64,000 nucleotides of DNA from Sagittula sp048553715 (GCF_048553715.1 NZ_JBLZNC010000001.1:434001-498000), one strand, 5' to 3'. Counted from the first letter of the stretch, positions 44,383 through 53,633 are shown. The notes: generated from the letters alone by a model not told the origin. Program-made: numbers and translations.

Positions 44383-46200
44383 TTAGTCTTCCCACCACCA
44401 GACATCGGGCTGGAAACCCAGCCAATCGCCATAAACCGGCAGGTCATCGGCGAATTTCAGCTCTTTGACATGGGCGATGCGGCTGACATCATAGCGATAC
44501 ATGATCGGGATAACATAGCGACCAGCCGTCAGGATACGGTCCAGCGCGCGGGCGGCGGCGACAAAATCCTCGCGGCTTTCGGCGGCCAGCATGGTGTCGA
44601 TCATGGCATCGGCGGCGGGGCTGTCCATGCCCATCAGGTTGCGCGTGCCGGGGGTTTCTACCCCATCGGCACCCCAGTAAAGCCGCTGTTCGTTGCCCGG
44701 ACTCAGCGATGCGCCACGCTCGAAATAGGTCATATCGAAATCGTAGCTGTTGGTGCGGTCCTCATATTGGGCGCTGTCGATTTCTTGCACGGTTGCTGTG
44801 ATCCCCAGACGCTGCAGCGCGGTGACATAGATGTCGGCAATCGCCGCGTTGTCGCTTTGGCCCTGTCGGATCAGGATGTCGAAATCGAATGGCTCTCCCG
44901 CGTTGTTTTTCAGGACCCCGTCCTGAACGGTCCAACCGGCCTCTGCCAGAAGATCTATCGCAGCGGCAAGGTTCTTGCGGTTGCGTGGTGTGCCATCGGA
45001 CACCGGCAGGCTGTAGCCCTCGATCGTGCCCGGCAACAGCTCGTCGCGGAAGGGCTCCAACAGTTCCAGAACACGCCCCTCGGCGGGGCCGTCCAGTTTG
45101 CCTAGAACAGAATTCGAGAAATACGACGAGATGCGCGGCTGGCTGCCGCCGGTCTGCACATCGTTGATGTATTCGAAATTGAACGCCAGCATCAGCGCCT
45201 CGCGGACGCGCCAATCCGCGAACTCCGGGCGACGTGTGTTCATCACAAAGCCATAGAGGCCCGTGGGCCGCTCATGCCCGATCTCGGATTTCACCACCTC
45301 GCCGGATGTGGCGCGCGGGAAGTCATACTGCGTGCGCCATTTCTCGACGTTGGTTTCGCGGATCGAATTCAGCAACCCACCTTTGAAGGCCTCGAAATGG
45401 GCGGTGCTGTCGGCGAAGAATTCCATGCGGATGGTGTCGAGCACATTGGTGCCCCGGCGGAACGGCACATCTGCCCCCCAGTAATCGGGATTGCGGCTGA
45501 GTTCGACAAAGCGGCCCGGCTCGAAATCCGAGATCACATAAGGCGCGGATGTGATCGGCACCACGTCCAGCGTGGCTGCGGCGAAATCGACGCCCTCCCA
45601 CTGGGCTTTCTTCAGGATCGGGCGCATGCCCACGACAAGGGCCAGCTCGCGGTTGTCTTCGTTAAAGGTGAAGCGGATGGAGCGTTCGCCGGTCTGCTCC
45701 ATGCTTTCGATCTGCGTCCACAGCCCGCGATAGCGCCCATGGCCTTCGGTGCCCAAGACCTCGTAGCTCCACATGACGTCTTCGACCGTGACAGGGCTGC
45801 CGTCAGAGAATTTGGCCTCCGGACGGAGGGTGAATTCCGCCCATTCGCGGTTCTCGCCCACCTCGATGCTTTCGGCGAGCAGGCCATAGAGCGTGAAGGG
45901 TTCATCGTAGCTGCGGCCCATCAGGCTTTCATAGGCCAGAAAGCGCAGCTGCCAGGGGGCCGTGCCCTTGACCACATGCGGGTTGAGACTGTCGAAGCTG
46001 CCCACCTCGCCCAGAACGATTTTGCCGCCCGTGGGCGCATCGGCGTTGGCATAGGGCAGGGCGGTGAAATCCGCCGGCAACTCCGGCTCACCATACATGG
46101 CGATTCCATGCTGCGGTTCGGCATGGGTGATTCCCGCTGCCAGAATCGCGATCAAACTGATGCCTGCGCGGCCTGCTTTTGAGAAAATATTCACGTTCAT
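44383..46200 (-). CDS. Extracellular solute-binding protein, family 5 (YejA-like)
   Basis: The 605-residue periplasmic receptor resembles YejA and other oligopeptide/antimicrobial-peptide binding proteins of ABC importers. A signal peptide (MNVNIFSKAGRAGISLIAIL, cleavage after THA) precedes HGIAMYGEPELPADFTALPY, GSFDSLNPHVVKG, FTLRPEAKFSDGSPVTVEDV and ISDFEPGRFVELSRNPDYWG, the family 5 signature. The long C-terminal domain fits the YejA length of about 600. No permease or ATPase gene is adjacent, so the importer must be encoded elsewhere. A longer frame starting at TTG 23 codons earlier is not used. Confidence 0.92.
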   Translation of the reverse strand: MNVNIFSKAGRAGISLIAILAAGITHAEPQHGIAMYGEPELPADFTALPYANADAPTGGKIVLGEVGSFDSLNPHVVKGTAPWQLRFLAYESLMGRSYDEPFTLYGLLAESIEVGENREWAEFTLRPEAKFSDGSPVTVEDVMWSYEVLGTEGHGRYRGLWTQIESMEQTGERSIRFTFNEDNRELALVVGMRPILKKAQWEGVDFAAATLDVVPITSAPYVISDFEPGRFVELSRNPDYWGADVPFRRGTNVLDTIRMEFFADSTAHFEAFKGGLLNSIRETNVEKWRTQYDFPRATSGEVVKSEIGHERPTGLYGFVMNTRRPEFADWRVREALMLAFNFEYINDVQTGGSQPRISSYFSNSVLGKLDGPAEGRVLELLEPFRDELLPGTIEGYSLPVSDGTPRNRKNLAAAIDLLAEAGWTVQDGVLKNNAGEPFDFDILIRQGQSDNAAIADIYVTALQRLGITATVQEIDSAQYEDRTNSYDFDMTYFERGASLSPGNEQRLYWGADGVETPGTRNLMGMDSPAADAMIDTMLAAESREDFVAAARALDRILTAGRYVIPIMYRYDVSRIAHVKELKFADDLPVYGDWLGFQPDVWWWED

Positions 46201-46288
46201 TTTGGCAACAATCCCCGTCTGCCCTTGTTTTCTTGGCTTTAACCTATCGGTGCTTTTACGCCTTTTCAAACTTTTAGCTTGGACTCCT

Positions 46289-46388
46289 GCAGTGAAATGC
46301 TTATACAGAACTCACTGCTCGATAGGTTTCTTGCCTGTATGAAACCTGCCTCAATGACTTAACCCCAGCTTCGGCTGGGGTTTTTTTT
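46289..46388 (+). ncRNA. Candidate small RNA with three hairpins and a terminator
   Basis: Three stem-loops follow each other on the plus strand: GCAGTGA/TCACTGC (46289-46318), AGGTTTC/GAAACCT with a 10-base loop (46324-46347) and the terminator CCCCAGC-TTCG-GCTGGGG (46363-46380) followed by eight T. There is no plus-strand gene upstream for more than 6 kb, so the terminator must end a separate transcript. The single-stranded part between hairpins two and three is 15 bases and could be the target-pairing seed. No convincing promoter was found; it should begin near 46270-46289. Confidence 0.7.
46363..46388 (+). terminator. Strong intrinsic terminator of the small RNA
   Basis: A 7-bp perfect stem with a TTCG tetraloop and T8 tail: an ideal Rho-independent terminator, oriented on the plus strand only. 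Confidence 0.92.
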
Positions 46389-46709
46389 GGCCAATTGTCA
46401 GGGCGCGCGGCATCTAAGAGTGCCAAGATTCGCAACAGCCCCGCATATGAGGCGAGGCCGCTAAGTGCCGGTTCTGGCTGTGGATAAATCTGGCAGTGAT
46501 CCCCCTAATGAATTTTTGGGCGTCCGAGTGCAAGACACATTTTTGCCTCATTGGCGGGGGACTGCCGTTGACCTTGCGGCAGCCTGTTTTTGTATCGTCA
46601 AAGAAGGCTGCGGCATCCGATCTCACGCAACTGTGCTAAGCGCAGGCGGCTTCCTTTTTGGGCGCGCTGCGTTAAAGATTGCTGCAAAGCAGAAAACGGG
46701 AGTTACAGC
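46389..46709 (+). other. Upstream region of bdhA (321 bases, no gene)
   Basis: Apart from the promoter listed next, this stretch holds no convincing coding frame, repeat or RNA. A purine-rich 5' leader of about 105 bases runs from the predicted start to bdhA. Confidence 0.5.
46568..46596 (+). promoter_or_regulatory. Predicted promoter of 3-hydroxybutyrate dehydrogenase gene
   Basis: TTGACC, exactly 17 bases, TGTATC. Transcription would start near 46603, giving a leader of about 107 bases before the ATG. Confidence 0.6.
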
Positions 46710-47483
46710 ATGACACTGAAGGGCAAAACCGCCGTCATCACCGGATCGAACTCCGGCATCGGGTTGGGCGTCGCGCATGAGCTGGCCAAGGCTGGCGCGG
46801 ACATCGTGATCAATTCCTTTACCGACACCGACGAAGACCACGCCATCGCCAAGGACATCGCAGACACCCACGGGGTGAACTGCCGCTACATTCAGGCGGA
46901 TATGTCCAAGGCCGACCAGTGCCGCGCGTTGATCGAAAAGGCGGGGGTCTGTGATATCCTCGTCAACAATGCGGGCATCCAGCATGTGGCCCCAATCGAC
47001 GAATTCCCTGAAGGCAAATGGGACGCGATCATCGCGATCAACATGTCCTCGGCCTTTCACACCACCGCGGCGGCCCTGCCTTTGATGCGCAAGGCAGGAT
47101 GGGGGCGGGTGATCAATGTGGCCTCCGCCCACGGGTTGACCGCCTCGCCCTTCAAATCCGCTTATGTGGCGGCAAAACACGGGGTTGTGGGCATGACCAA
47201 GGTGGTCGCACTCGAGACCGCAAAAGAGCCGATCACTGCGAATGCGATCTGCCCGGGCTATGTCCTGACGCCGTTGGTGGAAAAGCAGATCCCCGACACG
47301 GCCAAGAAATACGGCATGAGCGAAGAGGAAGCGGTGGAAAAAGTCCTGCTGGAGCGGCAACCCTCCAAGGAATTCGCCACGACAGAACAGATCGGCGGGA
47401 CGGCTGTGTTCCTGTGCTCGGACGCGGCAGCGCAGATCACCGGCACCACGATTTCCGTCGACGGCGGCTGGACCGCACTGTGA
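46710..47483 (+). CDS. bdhA: 3-hydroxybutyrate dehydrogenase (short-chain dehydrogenase)
   Basis: The 257-residue NAD-dependent enzyme oxidises (R)-3-hydroxybutyrate to acetoacetate in polyhydroxybutyrate turnover. TGSNSGIG (residues 11-18) is the cofactor motif, NNAG at 86-89, and the catalytic triad is Ser139 (NVASAHG), Tyr152 and Lys156 (YVAAKHG). GIQHVAPIDEFP, AFHTTAAALP and CPGYVLTPLVEKQI distinguish it as the 3-hydroxybutyrate type. GGGAG precedes the ATG; the upstream 40 codons of frame lie in the leader. It is followed by a patatin gene, a frequent pairing in Rhodobacteraceae. Confidence 0.94.
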   Translation: MTLKGKTAVITGSNSGIGLGVAHELAKAGADIVINSFTDTDEDHAIAKDIADTHGVNCRYIQADMSKADQCRALIEKAGVCDILVNNAGIQHVAPIDEFPEGKWDAIIAINMSSAFHTTAAALPLMRKAGWGRVINVASAHGLTASPFKSAYVAAKHGVVGMTKVVALETAKEPITANAICPGYVLTPLVEKQIPDTAKKYGMSEEEAVEKVLLERQPSKEFATTEQIGGTAVFLCSDAAAQITGTTISVDGGWTAL

Positions 47484-47495
47484 TCTGACGGGGGT

Positions 47496-47512
47496 GAGGG
47501 GCGCTGCCCCTC
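47496..47512 (+). terminator. Hairpin between bdhA and patatin gene
   Basis: GAGGGGC, GCT, GCCCCTC: a 7-bp stem 12 bases after the bdhA stop, without a T run. Probably partial. Confidence 0.45.
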
Positions 47513-47533
47513 GGCCCTGACGGGCCTCACCCC

Positions 47534-47555
47534 GAGGTATTTGTCCAAGGAAAAG
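47534..47555 (+). repeat. Dispersed AGGTATTT...CCAAG element, copy C
   Basis: GAGGTATTTGTCCAAGGAAAAG lies directly after the hairpin and ends nine bases before the patatin ATG, so its GGA also serves as ribosome-binding site. Confidence 0.5.
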
Positions 47556-47563
47556 AGACTGGC

Positions 47564-48598
47564 ATGGCTAAATCGATCAACCTTGCGCTTCAGGGCGGCG
47601 GGGCGCATGGCGCATTCACCTGGGGGGTGTTGGACCGCATTCTGGAAGACGAGGATATCGAGATTGCGGCGATCTCCGGCACCTCGGCGGGGGCGTTGAA
47701 CGGGGCTGCGCTGAAGGCCGGGTTGGTGAAGGGCGGGCGCGAGGGGGCGCGCGCGGCCCTGGATCAGGTTTGGGGCAAGGTCAGCACGCTCGATATGGCG
47801 GCGGTGCCGGAATGGGCGCAGGCGTTTTTCCCCGATCCGGGGTTTGTGTCCAAGGGGATCGAATATTCCTGGGCCTATATGTGGACCGATGCGGTGAGCC
47901 GGATGGTATCGCCCTATGCCTGGGGAGCGCTGTACAAGAACCCGTTGGAGGCCATCGTTGACGCCTTGGATTTCGACAAGGTTTGTGCGTCGAAGGGACC
48001 GGAGTTCTTTGTCTGCGCGACGCTTGTGCGGACCGGCAAGATCCGGGTGTTTACCGGGGACCGGATCAACACGCAGGCGATCATGGCATCGGCCTGTTTG
48101 CCGACGCTGTATCAGGCGGTTGAGCTGGAAGATCCCGAAACGGGCGTGGTCGAGGCATTCTGGGATGGTGGCTATACCGGGAACCCGGCATTGTGGCCGT
48201 TCTTTAAATCAAGCCTGCCGGAAGACGTGGTGGTCGTGAACATCAACCCGATCCTGCGCGAGAAGGTGCCGGTGACGCCGCCGGAAATCCAGAACCGGAT
48301 CAACGAGATCAGCTTTAACGCGTCATTGATGCGGGAATTGCGCGCGATCAATTTTGTGCAGCGACTTTTGGCGAATGGAACATTGCAGCCCGGACAGATG
48401 AAAGACATGCGCGTGCATATGATCGGCGATGATGCCTTGATGAATGCGCTGTCTGTGGCCACCAAGGTGGTGGCGGTGCCATCGCTGTTGGTCCAGATGA
48501 AGGACGCGGGCCGCCGTGCTGCCGGCGCGTTTCTTGCGGAGCATAAGGATTCGATCGGGGTGCGCCAGACCGCCGATCTGCGATCCATGTTCGACTGA
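47564..48598 (+). CDS. Patatin-like phospholipase family protein
   Basis: The 344-residue lipid acyl hydrolase has LALQGGGAHGAFTWGVLD (oxyanion loop GGGAHG, residues about 11-16), the nucleophile Ser in ISGTSAGALNG (GxSxG) and the second dyad residue Asp in FWDGGYTGNPAL. These are the complete patatin motifs, so it is probably active. It lies in a likely operon with bdhA; related genes are found with polyhydroxybutyrate metabolism, suggesting action on membrane or granule lipids. GGAAAAG precedes the ATG. Confidence 0.92.
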   Translation: MAKSINLALQGGGAHGAFTWGVLDRILEDEDIEIAAISGTSAGALNGAALKAGLVKGGREGARAALDQVWGKVSTLDMAAVPEWAQAFFPDPGFVSKGIEYSWAYMWTDAVSRMVSPYAWGALYKNPLEAIVDALDFDKVCASKGPEFFVCATLVRTGKIRVFTGDRINTQAIMASACLPTLYQAVELEDPETGVVEAFWDGGYTGNPALWPFFKSSLPEDVVVVNINPILREKVPVTPPEIQNRINEISFNASLMRELRAINFVQRLLANGTLQPGQMKDMRVHMIGDDALMNALSVATKVVAVPSLLVQMKDAGRRAAGAFLAEHKDSIGVRQTADLRSMFD

Positions 48599-48602
48599 TG
48601 CT

Positions 48603-49385
48603 TCAGGACGCCCGGGCGAGGCTTTCCACAGCGGCCTTGGCGTCCTGACTATTGGGGTAGACCAGCCCGGCGGAGATCACCAGTTTGGCGGCGTCCTCGA
48701 TCGTCATGTCCAGTTCGATCACGTCTTCTTTGGGAAAGAACAGCAAAAAGCCCGATGTGGGGTTGGGCGTTGTGGGCACAAAGACCGAGGTCAGCCCGCT
48801 CATATTCGGGGCGCGGGCGAGGATCTCGCCCTTTGCATCGGTGGAGATAAAGCCGATCGCCCAGATGCCTTTACGCGGATATTCGATCAGGCAGGCCTTT
48901 TCAAAAGACCGCTCGGACTGGGCGAAAACTGTCTCAGCCAGCTGTTTGATCCCGGAGTAGATGGAGCGGACAACAGGCGTCCGGTCTACCATGCGTTCGG
49001 CAAAGGTGATCATGGACCGGCCAATGATACCCTTGGCGATCCAGCCCACGAAGATGGTGAACAGCAAGAACACCAGCACGCCAAGGCCGCGTACGTTGAT
49101 TTCGATCCGTCCGGTGTCCGCGCTGGCCAGCAGGTCATAGAGCCAGGGCAGATGCGCCTCTCCGGTGGATTGGTCGATCAGCAGCCGGTTGAGCAGGGCG
49201 TTGGGCTGGTACATGTCCGGCACGAAGGGCCAGACAAAGCTGTCGACCCAGCCCACCACCGTCCAGATCAACCATACCGTCAGACCGACCGGGGCAATCA
49301 CCACGATGCCCGTCAGGAAAGAGTTGCGCAGGTTGGTCAGCAGGTGGCCGCGTTTCTTGGGCTCAGGCTCGAAGGGGGCGTTCAT
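48603..49385 (-). CDS. DUF502 family membrane protein
   Basis: This 260-residue protein has two N-terminal membrane helices (FLTGIVVIAPVGLTVWLIWT and GLGVLVFLLFTIFVGWIAKG) and a soluble C-terminal domain. VDRTPVVRSIYSGIKQLAET, LIEYPRKGIWAIGFIS and VFVPTTPNPTSGFLLFFPKE are the family hallmarks. The function of DUF502 is unresolved. It is convergent with the patatin gene (four bases between stops), followed upstream by a 119-base gap before psuG's stop. Confidence 0.93.
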   Translation of the reverse strand: MNAPFEPEPKKRGHLLTNLRNSFLTGIVVIAPVGLTVWLIWTVVGWVDSFVWPFVPDMYQPNALLNRLLIDQSTGEAHLPWLYDLLASADTGRIEINVRGLGVLVFLLFTIFVGWIAKGIIGRSMITFAERMVDRTPVVRSIYSGIKQLAETVFAQSERSFEKACLIEYPRKGIWAIGFISTDAKGEILARAPNMSGLTSVFVPTTPNPTSGFLLFFPKEDVIELDMTIEDAAKLVISAGLVYPNSQDAKAAVESLARAS

Positions 49386-49504
49386 CGTCTATCCGGTGCG
49401 GGCCGGCGCAGGGTCCCGAAGGGTCGGCGCGGGGCGGTCAATGTTGCAGATAAACTAGGGAGGGACGCGCGGCTTCACAATGGGCCGCGCGCCCGAATGA
49501 TGAA

Positions 49505-50413
49505 TTATTGGGCCAGCTTGCGCAGTTCTGCGGCGATCCCTGCGGCCAGACGCGCATTGTTGAGAACCAGCGCGATATTGGCGTCAAGCGAGCGGCCCTC
49601 TGTCAGCTCGAAGATACGCTGCAGCAGGTAGGGGGTGACGCCCTTGCCGGAGATCCCGTGTTTGGCCGCATCTGCGGTGGCCTGCGCGATGATCGGCGCA
49701 AGCGTGGCTGCGGGAATTTCGGCATCCACCGGAATCGGGTTGGCGATCAGCTGGCCACCGGGCAGGCCCAAGGCGCCGCGCAGGTGATGGCCACGCGCGA
49801 TGGTGGCGGCGTCATCCATGCGCAAGGGCGCTTTGATCCCCGAGGCGCGCGACCAGAAGGCGGGCAGTTGATCCTGTCCGTAGGCGATGACCGGCACGCC
49901 AAGGGTTTCGAGCACTTCCCAGGTTTTGGGCAGGTCCAGAATGGCCTTGGCCCCGGCGGCGACCACGGTCACAGCGGTTTGGGCCAGCTCCTGAAGGTCG
50001 GCGGAGATGTCAAAGCTTTCCTCGGCACCCTGATGCACGCCGCCGATCCCGCCGGTGGCAAAGACCGCAACGCCTGCGCGCTGTGCGCAGATCATGGTGG
50101 CCGCCACCGTGGTCGCGCCGGTGCCGCCGGTGGCCAGACAGGCGGCCAGATCGGCGCGCGACAGTTTGGCCACGCCTTTCGCTTGAGCCAGCTGTTCCAG
50201 CTGCGCATCCGTCAGTCCGACCTGGATCTGCCCGTCAAGAATCGCAATGGTGGCGGGCACGGCGCCGTGGTCGCGGACCTCTTGTTCCACCAGCCGCGCG
50301 GTTTCAAGGTTCTGCGGATAGGGCATCCCGTGCGTGATAATGGTCGATTCCAGCGCGACGACGGGCTGGTTTGCGTCCATGGCGTTTTGCACTTCGGGGG
50401 ATAGGGTGATCAT
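49505..50413 (-). CDS. psuG: Pseudouridine-5'-phosphate glycosidase
   Basis: The 302-residue enzyme cleaves pseudouridine 5'-phosphate to uracil and ribose 5-phosphate. VALESTIITHGMPYPQNLET (the manganese/phosphate region), VPATIAILDGQIQVGL, KLSRADLA (with the catalytic Lys), TTVAATMICAQRAGVAVFATGGIGGVHQGAEESFD split across the active-site wall, and SGIKAPLRMDD all match the IndA/PsuG family. It overlaps the kinase gene by four bases (ATGA), making the standard psuK-psuG catabolic pair. Confidence 0.95.
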   Translation of the reverse strand: MITLSPEVQNAMDANQPVVALESTIITHGMPYPQNLETARLVEQEVRDHGAVPATIAILDGQIQVGLTDAQLEQLAQAKGVAKLSRADLAACLATGGTGATTVAATMICAQRAGVAVFATGGIGGVHQGAEESFDISADLQELAQTAVTVVAAGAKAILDLPKTWEVLETLGVPVIAYGQDQLPAFWSRASGIKAPLRMDDAATIARGHHLRGALGLPGGQLIANPIPVDAEIPAATLAPIIAQATADAAKHGISGKGVTPYLLQRIFELTEGRSLDANIALVLNNARLAAGIAAELRKLAQ

Positions 50414-51303
50414 ACAGGCATGTCTCCGGAGACGTAGGCCGCGGCGGCCGTGAGAGCGCGGGACAGGGCGTCCTCTCGGGTGGCCCCCGCGCGTTCGGCG
50501 GCGATATGCGCCGCCATGAAAGTGTCGCCCGCGCCGGTGATCCGTGTCACCAGAACCTGCGGCGGGCAGGCGTCGATCAAACCGTCCGGCCCGGCATCCG
50601 CACAGGGCTGGCCACCGTTGGTGACGATGGCACGGGCCGCGCCACGGTCCAGCAGGGCCTGCGCGGCTTGGGGCGCGTCGTCAAAGGTGCACTGGCACAG
50701 CAGACCGGCCTCTTCGAGGTTGACGTACAACGTGCCACGCGCGGCGCGCAAAAACGGCGCAAGACGCAGGGCCTTGCCGGGGCTGGCAGGCGCGATGCGC
50801 AGATCGGCACGGGCAAACGCGGGGTGTTCGGCGATCTCGGACAGCAGCGTCTCGGTCAGGTTGCCGTCCAGCGCAATGGCCCCGTCATAAGGCGCATCGG
50901 CGGTCCCGAGCGGCCCATCGGTCAGCGGGCGCAGGATCTTGGAGCCGGCCGCTTCCAGCGAATGGGCGTCGGCGATGGCGGCGATCAGCCCGTTGGCACC
51001 TTCGACGGCCATGTAGCGGTCGGTTGGCAGGTCTTCGGAGCGGTACAGGTAATCGGTGTCCAACCCCAGCGCACGGCATTCGGCGACCAGCTCATCCCCT
51101 TGGGCATCGCGCCCGACCGAGGACAGCAGGGCAGGCCGCAGACCAAAGCGCGCAAGGGTCATGGCGATGTTCAACGCCACACCACCGGGCAAGCGGGTGA
51201 TGCGGCCCGGCACGTCGGATCCGCGCTGCATGTGCAATGTCGCGCGCCCGATCACGTCCCACAGGACGGAGCCGATACAAAGGATGTCAGGCTGATGGGT
51301 CAT
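50410..51303 (-). CDS. psuK: PfkB-family kinase, probable pseudouridine kinase
   Basis: This 297-residue ribokinase-like enzyme would phosphorylate pseudouridine for the adjacent glycosidase. ILCIGSVLWDVIGRA is the N-terminal signature, RLPGGVALNIAMTLARFGLR the substrate loop, LLSSVGRDAQGDELV the following motif, and TRITGAGDTFMAAHIAA contains the catalytic Asp (GAGDTF) of PfkB signature 2. The start MTHQPDI is chosen over the 38-codon longer frame that overlaps the LysR gene's stop. The specificity is assigned from the operon. Confidence 0.9.
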   Translation of the reverse strand: MTHQPDILCIGSVLWDVIGRATLHMQRGSDVPGRITRLPGGVALNIAMTLARFGLRPALLSSVGRDAQGDELVAECRALGLDTDYLYRSEDLPTDRYMAVEGANGLIAAIADAHSLEAAGSKILRPLTDGPLGTADAPYDGAIALDGNLTETLLSEIAEHPAFARADLRIAPASPGKALRLAPFLRAARGTLYVNLEEAGLLCQCTFDDAPQAAQALLDRGAARAIVTNGGQPCADAGPDGLIDACPPQVLVTRITGAGDTFMAAHIAAERAGATREDALSRALTAAAAYVSGDMPV

Positions 51304-51343
51304 GCGGACCCTATAGGCCGGAGCCCGTCGCGGGGGCAAGTCC

Positions 51344-52225
51344 TCAAGCCGTGGCATCGACCACTTCTGCAAGCCAGTCTTTGAACAATTGCAACGCCGT
51401 AGGCACGGGCCGGTCATTGGGCCAGACCAGCGCGTATTGCCCCAGACAGACCGGCGGGCAGGGGGTGGCGGGCACCAATCGCCCGGCGTCGCGGTCCGCT
51501 TGGGACAGAAAATCCGGCAACAGCGCTACGCCAAGACCGTGGGCTGCAGCTTGGGCGATGGTGGGGAATTGGTCAAAGCTGGTGCCGGGGCTTCGCGGCG
51601 GAGTCACGCTTTGGGTTTCAAACCAGTGCTGCCAGGCACGCGGGCGGCTTTGGATGTGCAGCAGCGGCAGGGCTGTCAGGTCCTGCGGCGAAACGGGTGT
51701 GGGGATCAGATCGTGGCTGGCCAGCGGCTGCACCGCCTCGTCCATCAGCGGCAGGGATTGTGTGCCCGCCCAAGCGCGCGTGCCGAAATGTATCGCCGCA
51801 TCAAAGGGTTCACTGGCGAAGTTAAACGGCTTCAGCCGCGTGGTCATATTGATGGTCACATCGGGATGGCGGCGGGCAAACTCTGGAAGACGCGGCACCA
51901 GCCAGTGCATTCCGAAACTGGGCAGGATGGCCAGACGCAGCGCGCCAGCGGATGGGTCCAGCCGCAGGGCAAGCGCACCTTCGGTCAACTTGTCGAGCGC
52001 CTCGCGCACCACGGCGGCGAACCCTTCGGCTTGCGGGGTCAGGCGCAGGGCACGGCGGTCGCGCAAAAACAGAGGCGCATCCAGTTGCGCCTCCAACGTC
52101 TTGAGCTGCCGCGACACAGCGCTTTGCGTCAGGTTCATCTCCTCGGCCACCTCGGTGGCCGATCCCAGCCGGTCCAGCGCCTCGAGCGCGCGCAGGGCTG
52201 TCAGGGGCGGCAGTGGTCGATGCAT
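51344..52225 (-). CDS. LysR family transcriptional regulator, GcvA-like
   Basis: The 293-residue regulator starts MHRPLPPLTALRALEALDRL with the helix-turn-helix ATEVAEEMNLTQSAVSRQLK (residues about 23-42), followed by the effector domain (about 90-293, LRLAILPSFGMHWLVPRLPE, DAAIHFGTRAWAG). The type (P-P-L..L-R-A-F/L) is the GcvA subgroup. It is divergent from glutaryl-CoA dehydrogenase with 85 bases between starts, so by LysR convention it probably activates that gene (GcdR-like) with a lysine/glutarate-pathway intermediate as inducer. Confidence 0.92.
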   Translation of the reverse strand: MHRPLPPLTALRALEALDRLGSATEVAEEMNLTQSAVSRQLKTLEAQLDAPLFLRDRRALRLTPQAEGFAAVVREALDKLTEGALALRLDPSAGALRLAILPSFGMHWLVPRLPEFARRHPDVTINMTTRLKPFNFASEPFDAAIHFGTRAWAGTQSLPLMDEAVQPLASHDLIPTPVSPQDLTALPLLHIQSRPRAWQHWFETQSVTPPRSPGTSFDQFPTIAQAAAHGLGVALLPDFLSQADRDAGRLVPATPCPPVCLGQYALVWPNDRPVPTALQLFKDWLAEVVDATA

Positions 52226-52310
52226 GACTATTCCTCATGGATTCCTGCAATAGTTTCGTTTTTATGTGCGGAAAGCGCAAGTTATAAGCAGCGCAAAGAT
52301 GGAGGACACC

Positions 52311-53531
52311 ATGACCGACAGACCGACGCTCAAAGCCAAAGACGCCCCCGAGCTGGGCCAGTTCAACTGGGAAGACCCGTTCCACCTGAACGACCAGTTG
52401 AGCGAGGAGGAACGCATGCTGGCCGAAGGCGCGCGCGCCTTTGCAGACGAAAAGCTGGCCCCGCGCGTGACCAAGGCGTTCCTGAATGAGGAAGTCACGC
52501 CCGAGATCTTCTCGGAGATGGGTCAGATGGGCCTGTTGGGCGTTACGGTTCCCGAGGAATACGGCGGCCTTGGCGCGGGTTATGTGTCCTACGGGCTGGT
52601 GGCGCGGGAAATCGAACGCATCGATTCCGGCTACCGCAGCATGATGTCCGTGCAATCGAGCCTCGTGATGTATCCGATCTACGCCTATGGGTCAGAGGAA
52701 CAGCGTAAGAAATACCTGCCGAAACTGTCGTCGGGTGAATGGATCGGCTGCTTTGGCCTGACCGAACCTGACGCGGGGTCGGACCCCGGCGGCATGAAAA
52801 CCCGCGCACAAAAGATCGACGGCGGCTATCGCCTGACCGGCTCGAAGATGTGGATTTCCAACAGCCCCATCGCGGATGTCTTTGTGGTCTGGGCGAAATC
52901 CGATGCCCATGATGGCAAGATCCGTGGCTTTGTTCTGGACAAGGGCACCAAGGGGCTGAGCGCGCCGAAGATCGAGAACAAGATCTCGTTGCGCGCCTCG
53001 GTCACCGGAGAAATCGTGCTGGACGGCGTCGAAGTGGGCGAGGACGCGCTGTTGCCGCATGTGCAAGGGCTCAAAGGCCCGTTCGGCTGTCTGAACCGCG
53101 CGCGTTACGGCATCGCATGGGGTGTGATGGGCGCGGCAGAGTTCTGCTGGCACGCTGCGCGTCAATACGGTCTGGACCGCAAGCAGTTTGGCCGACCGCT
53201 GGCGCAGACGCAGCTGTTCCAGAAGAAACTGGCGGACATGCAGACGGAAATTGCGCTGGGGCTTCAGGGCTGTTTGCAGGTGGGCCGTCTGATGGATGAC
53301 GCCAAGGGTGCGCCGGAGATGATTTCCATCCTCAAGCGCAACAACTGTGGCAAGGCTTTGGACATTGCGCGGATGTCGCGTGACATGCACGGCGGCAATG
53401 GCATCTCTGCCGAATTCGGCGTCATCCGCCATATGGTCAACCTCGAGACGGTGAACACCTACGAGGGCACCCATGATGTGCATGCGTTGATCCTTGGCCG
53501 CGCGCAGACGGGGCTGCAGGCCTTTGCCTGA
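52311..53531 (+). CDS. gcdH: Glutaryl-CoA dehydrogenase
   Basis: The 406-residue FAD enzyme oxidises and decarboxylates glutaryl-CoA to crotonyl-CoA in lysine, hydroxylysine and tryptophan breakdown. FNWEDPFHLNDQLSEEERML at the N-terminus, GCFGLTEPDAGSDPGGM, GSKMWISNSPIADVFVVWAK and the C-terminal NLETVNTYEGTHDVHALILG (with the catalytic Glu in TYEGTHD) are specific for GcdH over other acyl-CoA dehydrogenases. GGAGGACACC immediately precedes the ATG. It stands alone opposite a LysR regulator. Confidence 0.95.
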   Translation: MTDRPTLKAKDAPELGQFNWEDPFHLNDQLSEEERMLAEGARAFADEKLAPRVTKAFLNEEVTPEIFSEMGQMGLLGVTVPEEYGGLGAGYVSYGLVAREIERIDSGYRSMMSVQSSLVMYPIYAYGSEEQRKKYLPKLSSGEWIGCFGLTEPDAGSDPGGMKTRAQKIDGGYRLTGSKMWISNSPIADVFVVWAKSDAHDGKIRGFVLDKGTKGLSAPKIENKISLRASVTGEIVLDGVEVGEDALLPHVQGLKGPFGCLNRARYGIAWGVMGAAEFCWHAARQYGLDRKQFGRPLAQTQLFQKKLADMQTEIALGLQGCLQVGRLMDDAKGAPEMISILKRNNCGKALDIARMSRDMHGGNGISAEFGVIRHMVNLETVNTYEGTHDVHALILGRAQTGLQAFA

Positions 53532-53633
53532 TCGCCTTGACCGGCCTGTCTTGCGGGGCTTGGCCGGTCCTTAGTCGCTTGACACTTGCGGCGCATAGCG
53601 CACCTTGAGCGTAAACAACGTAAAGGGATGGTT

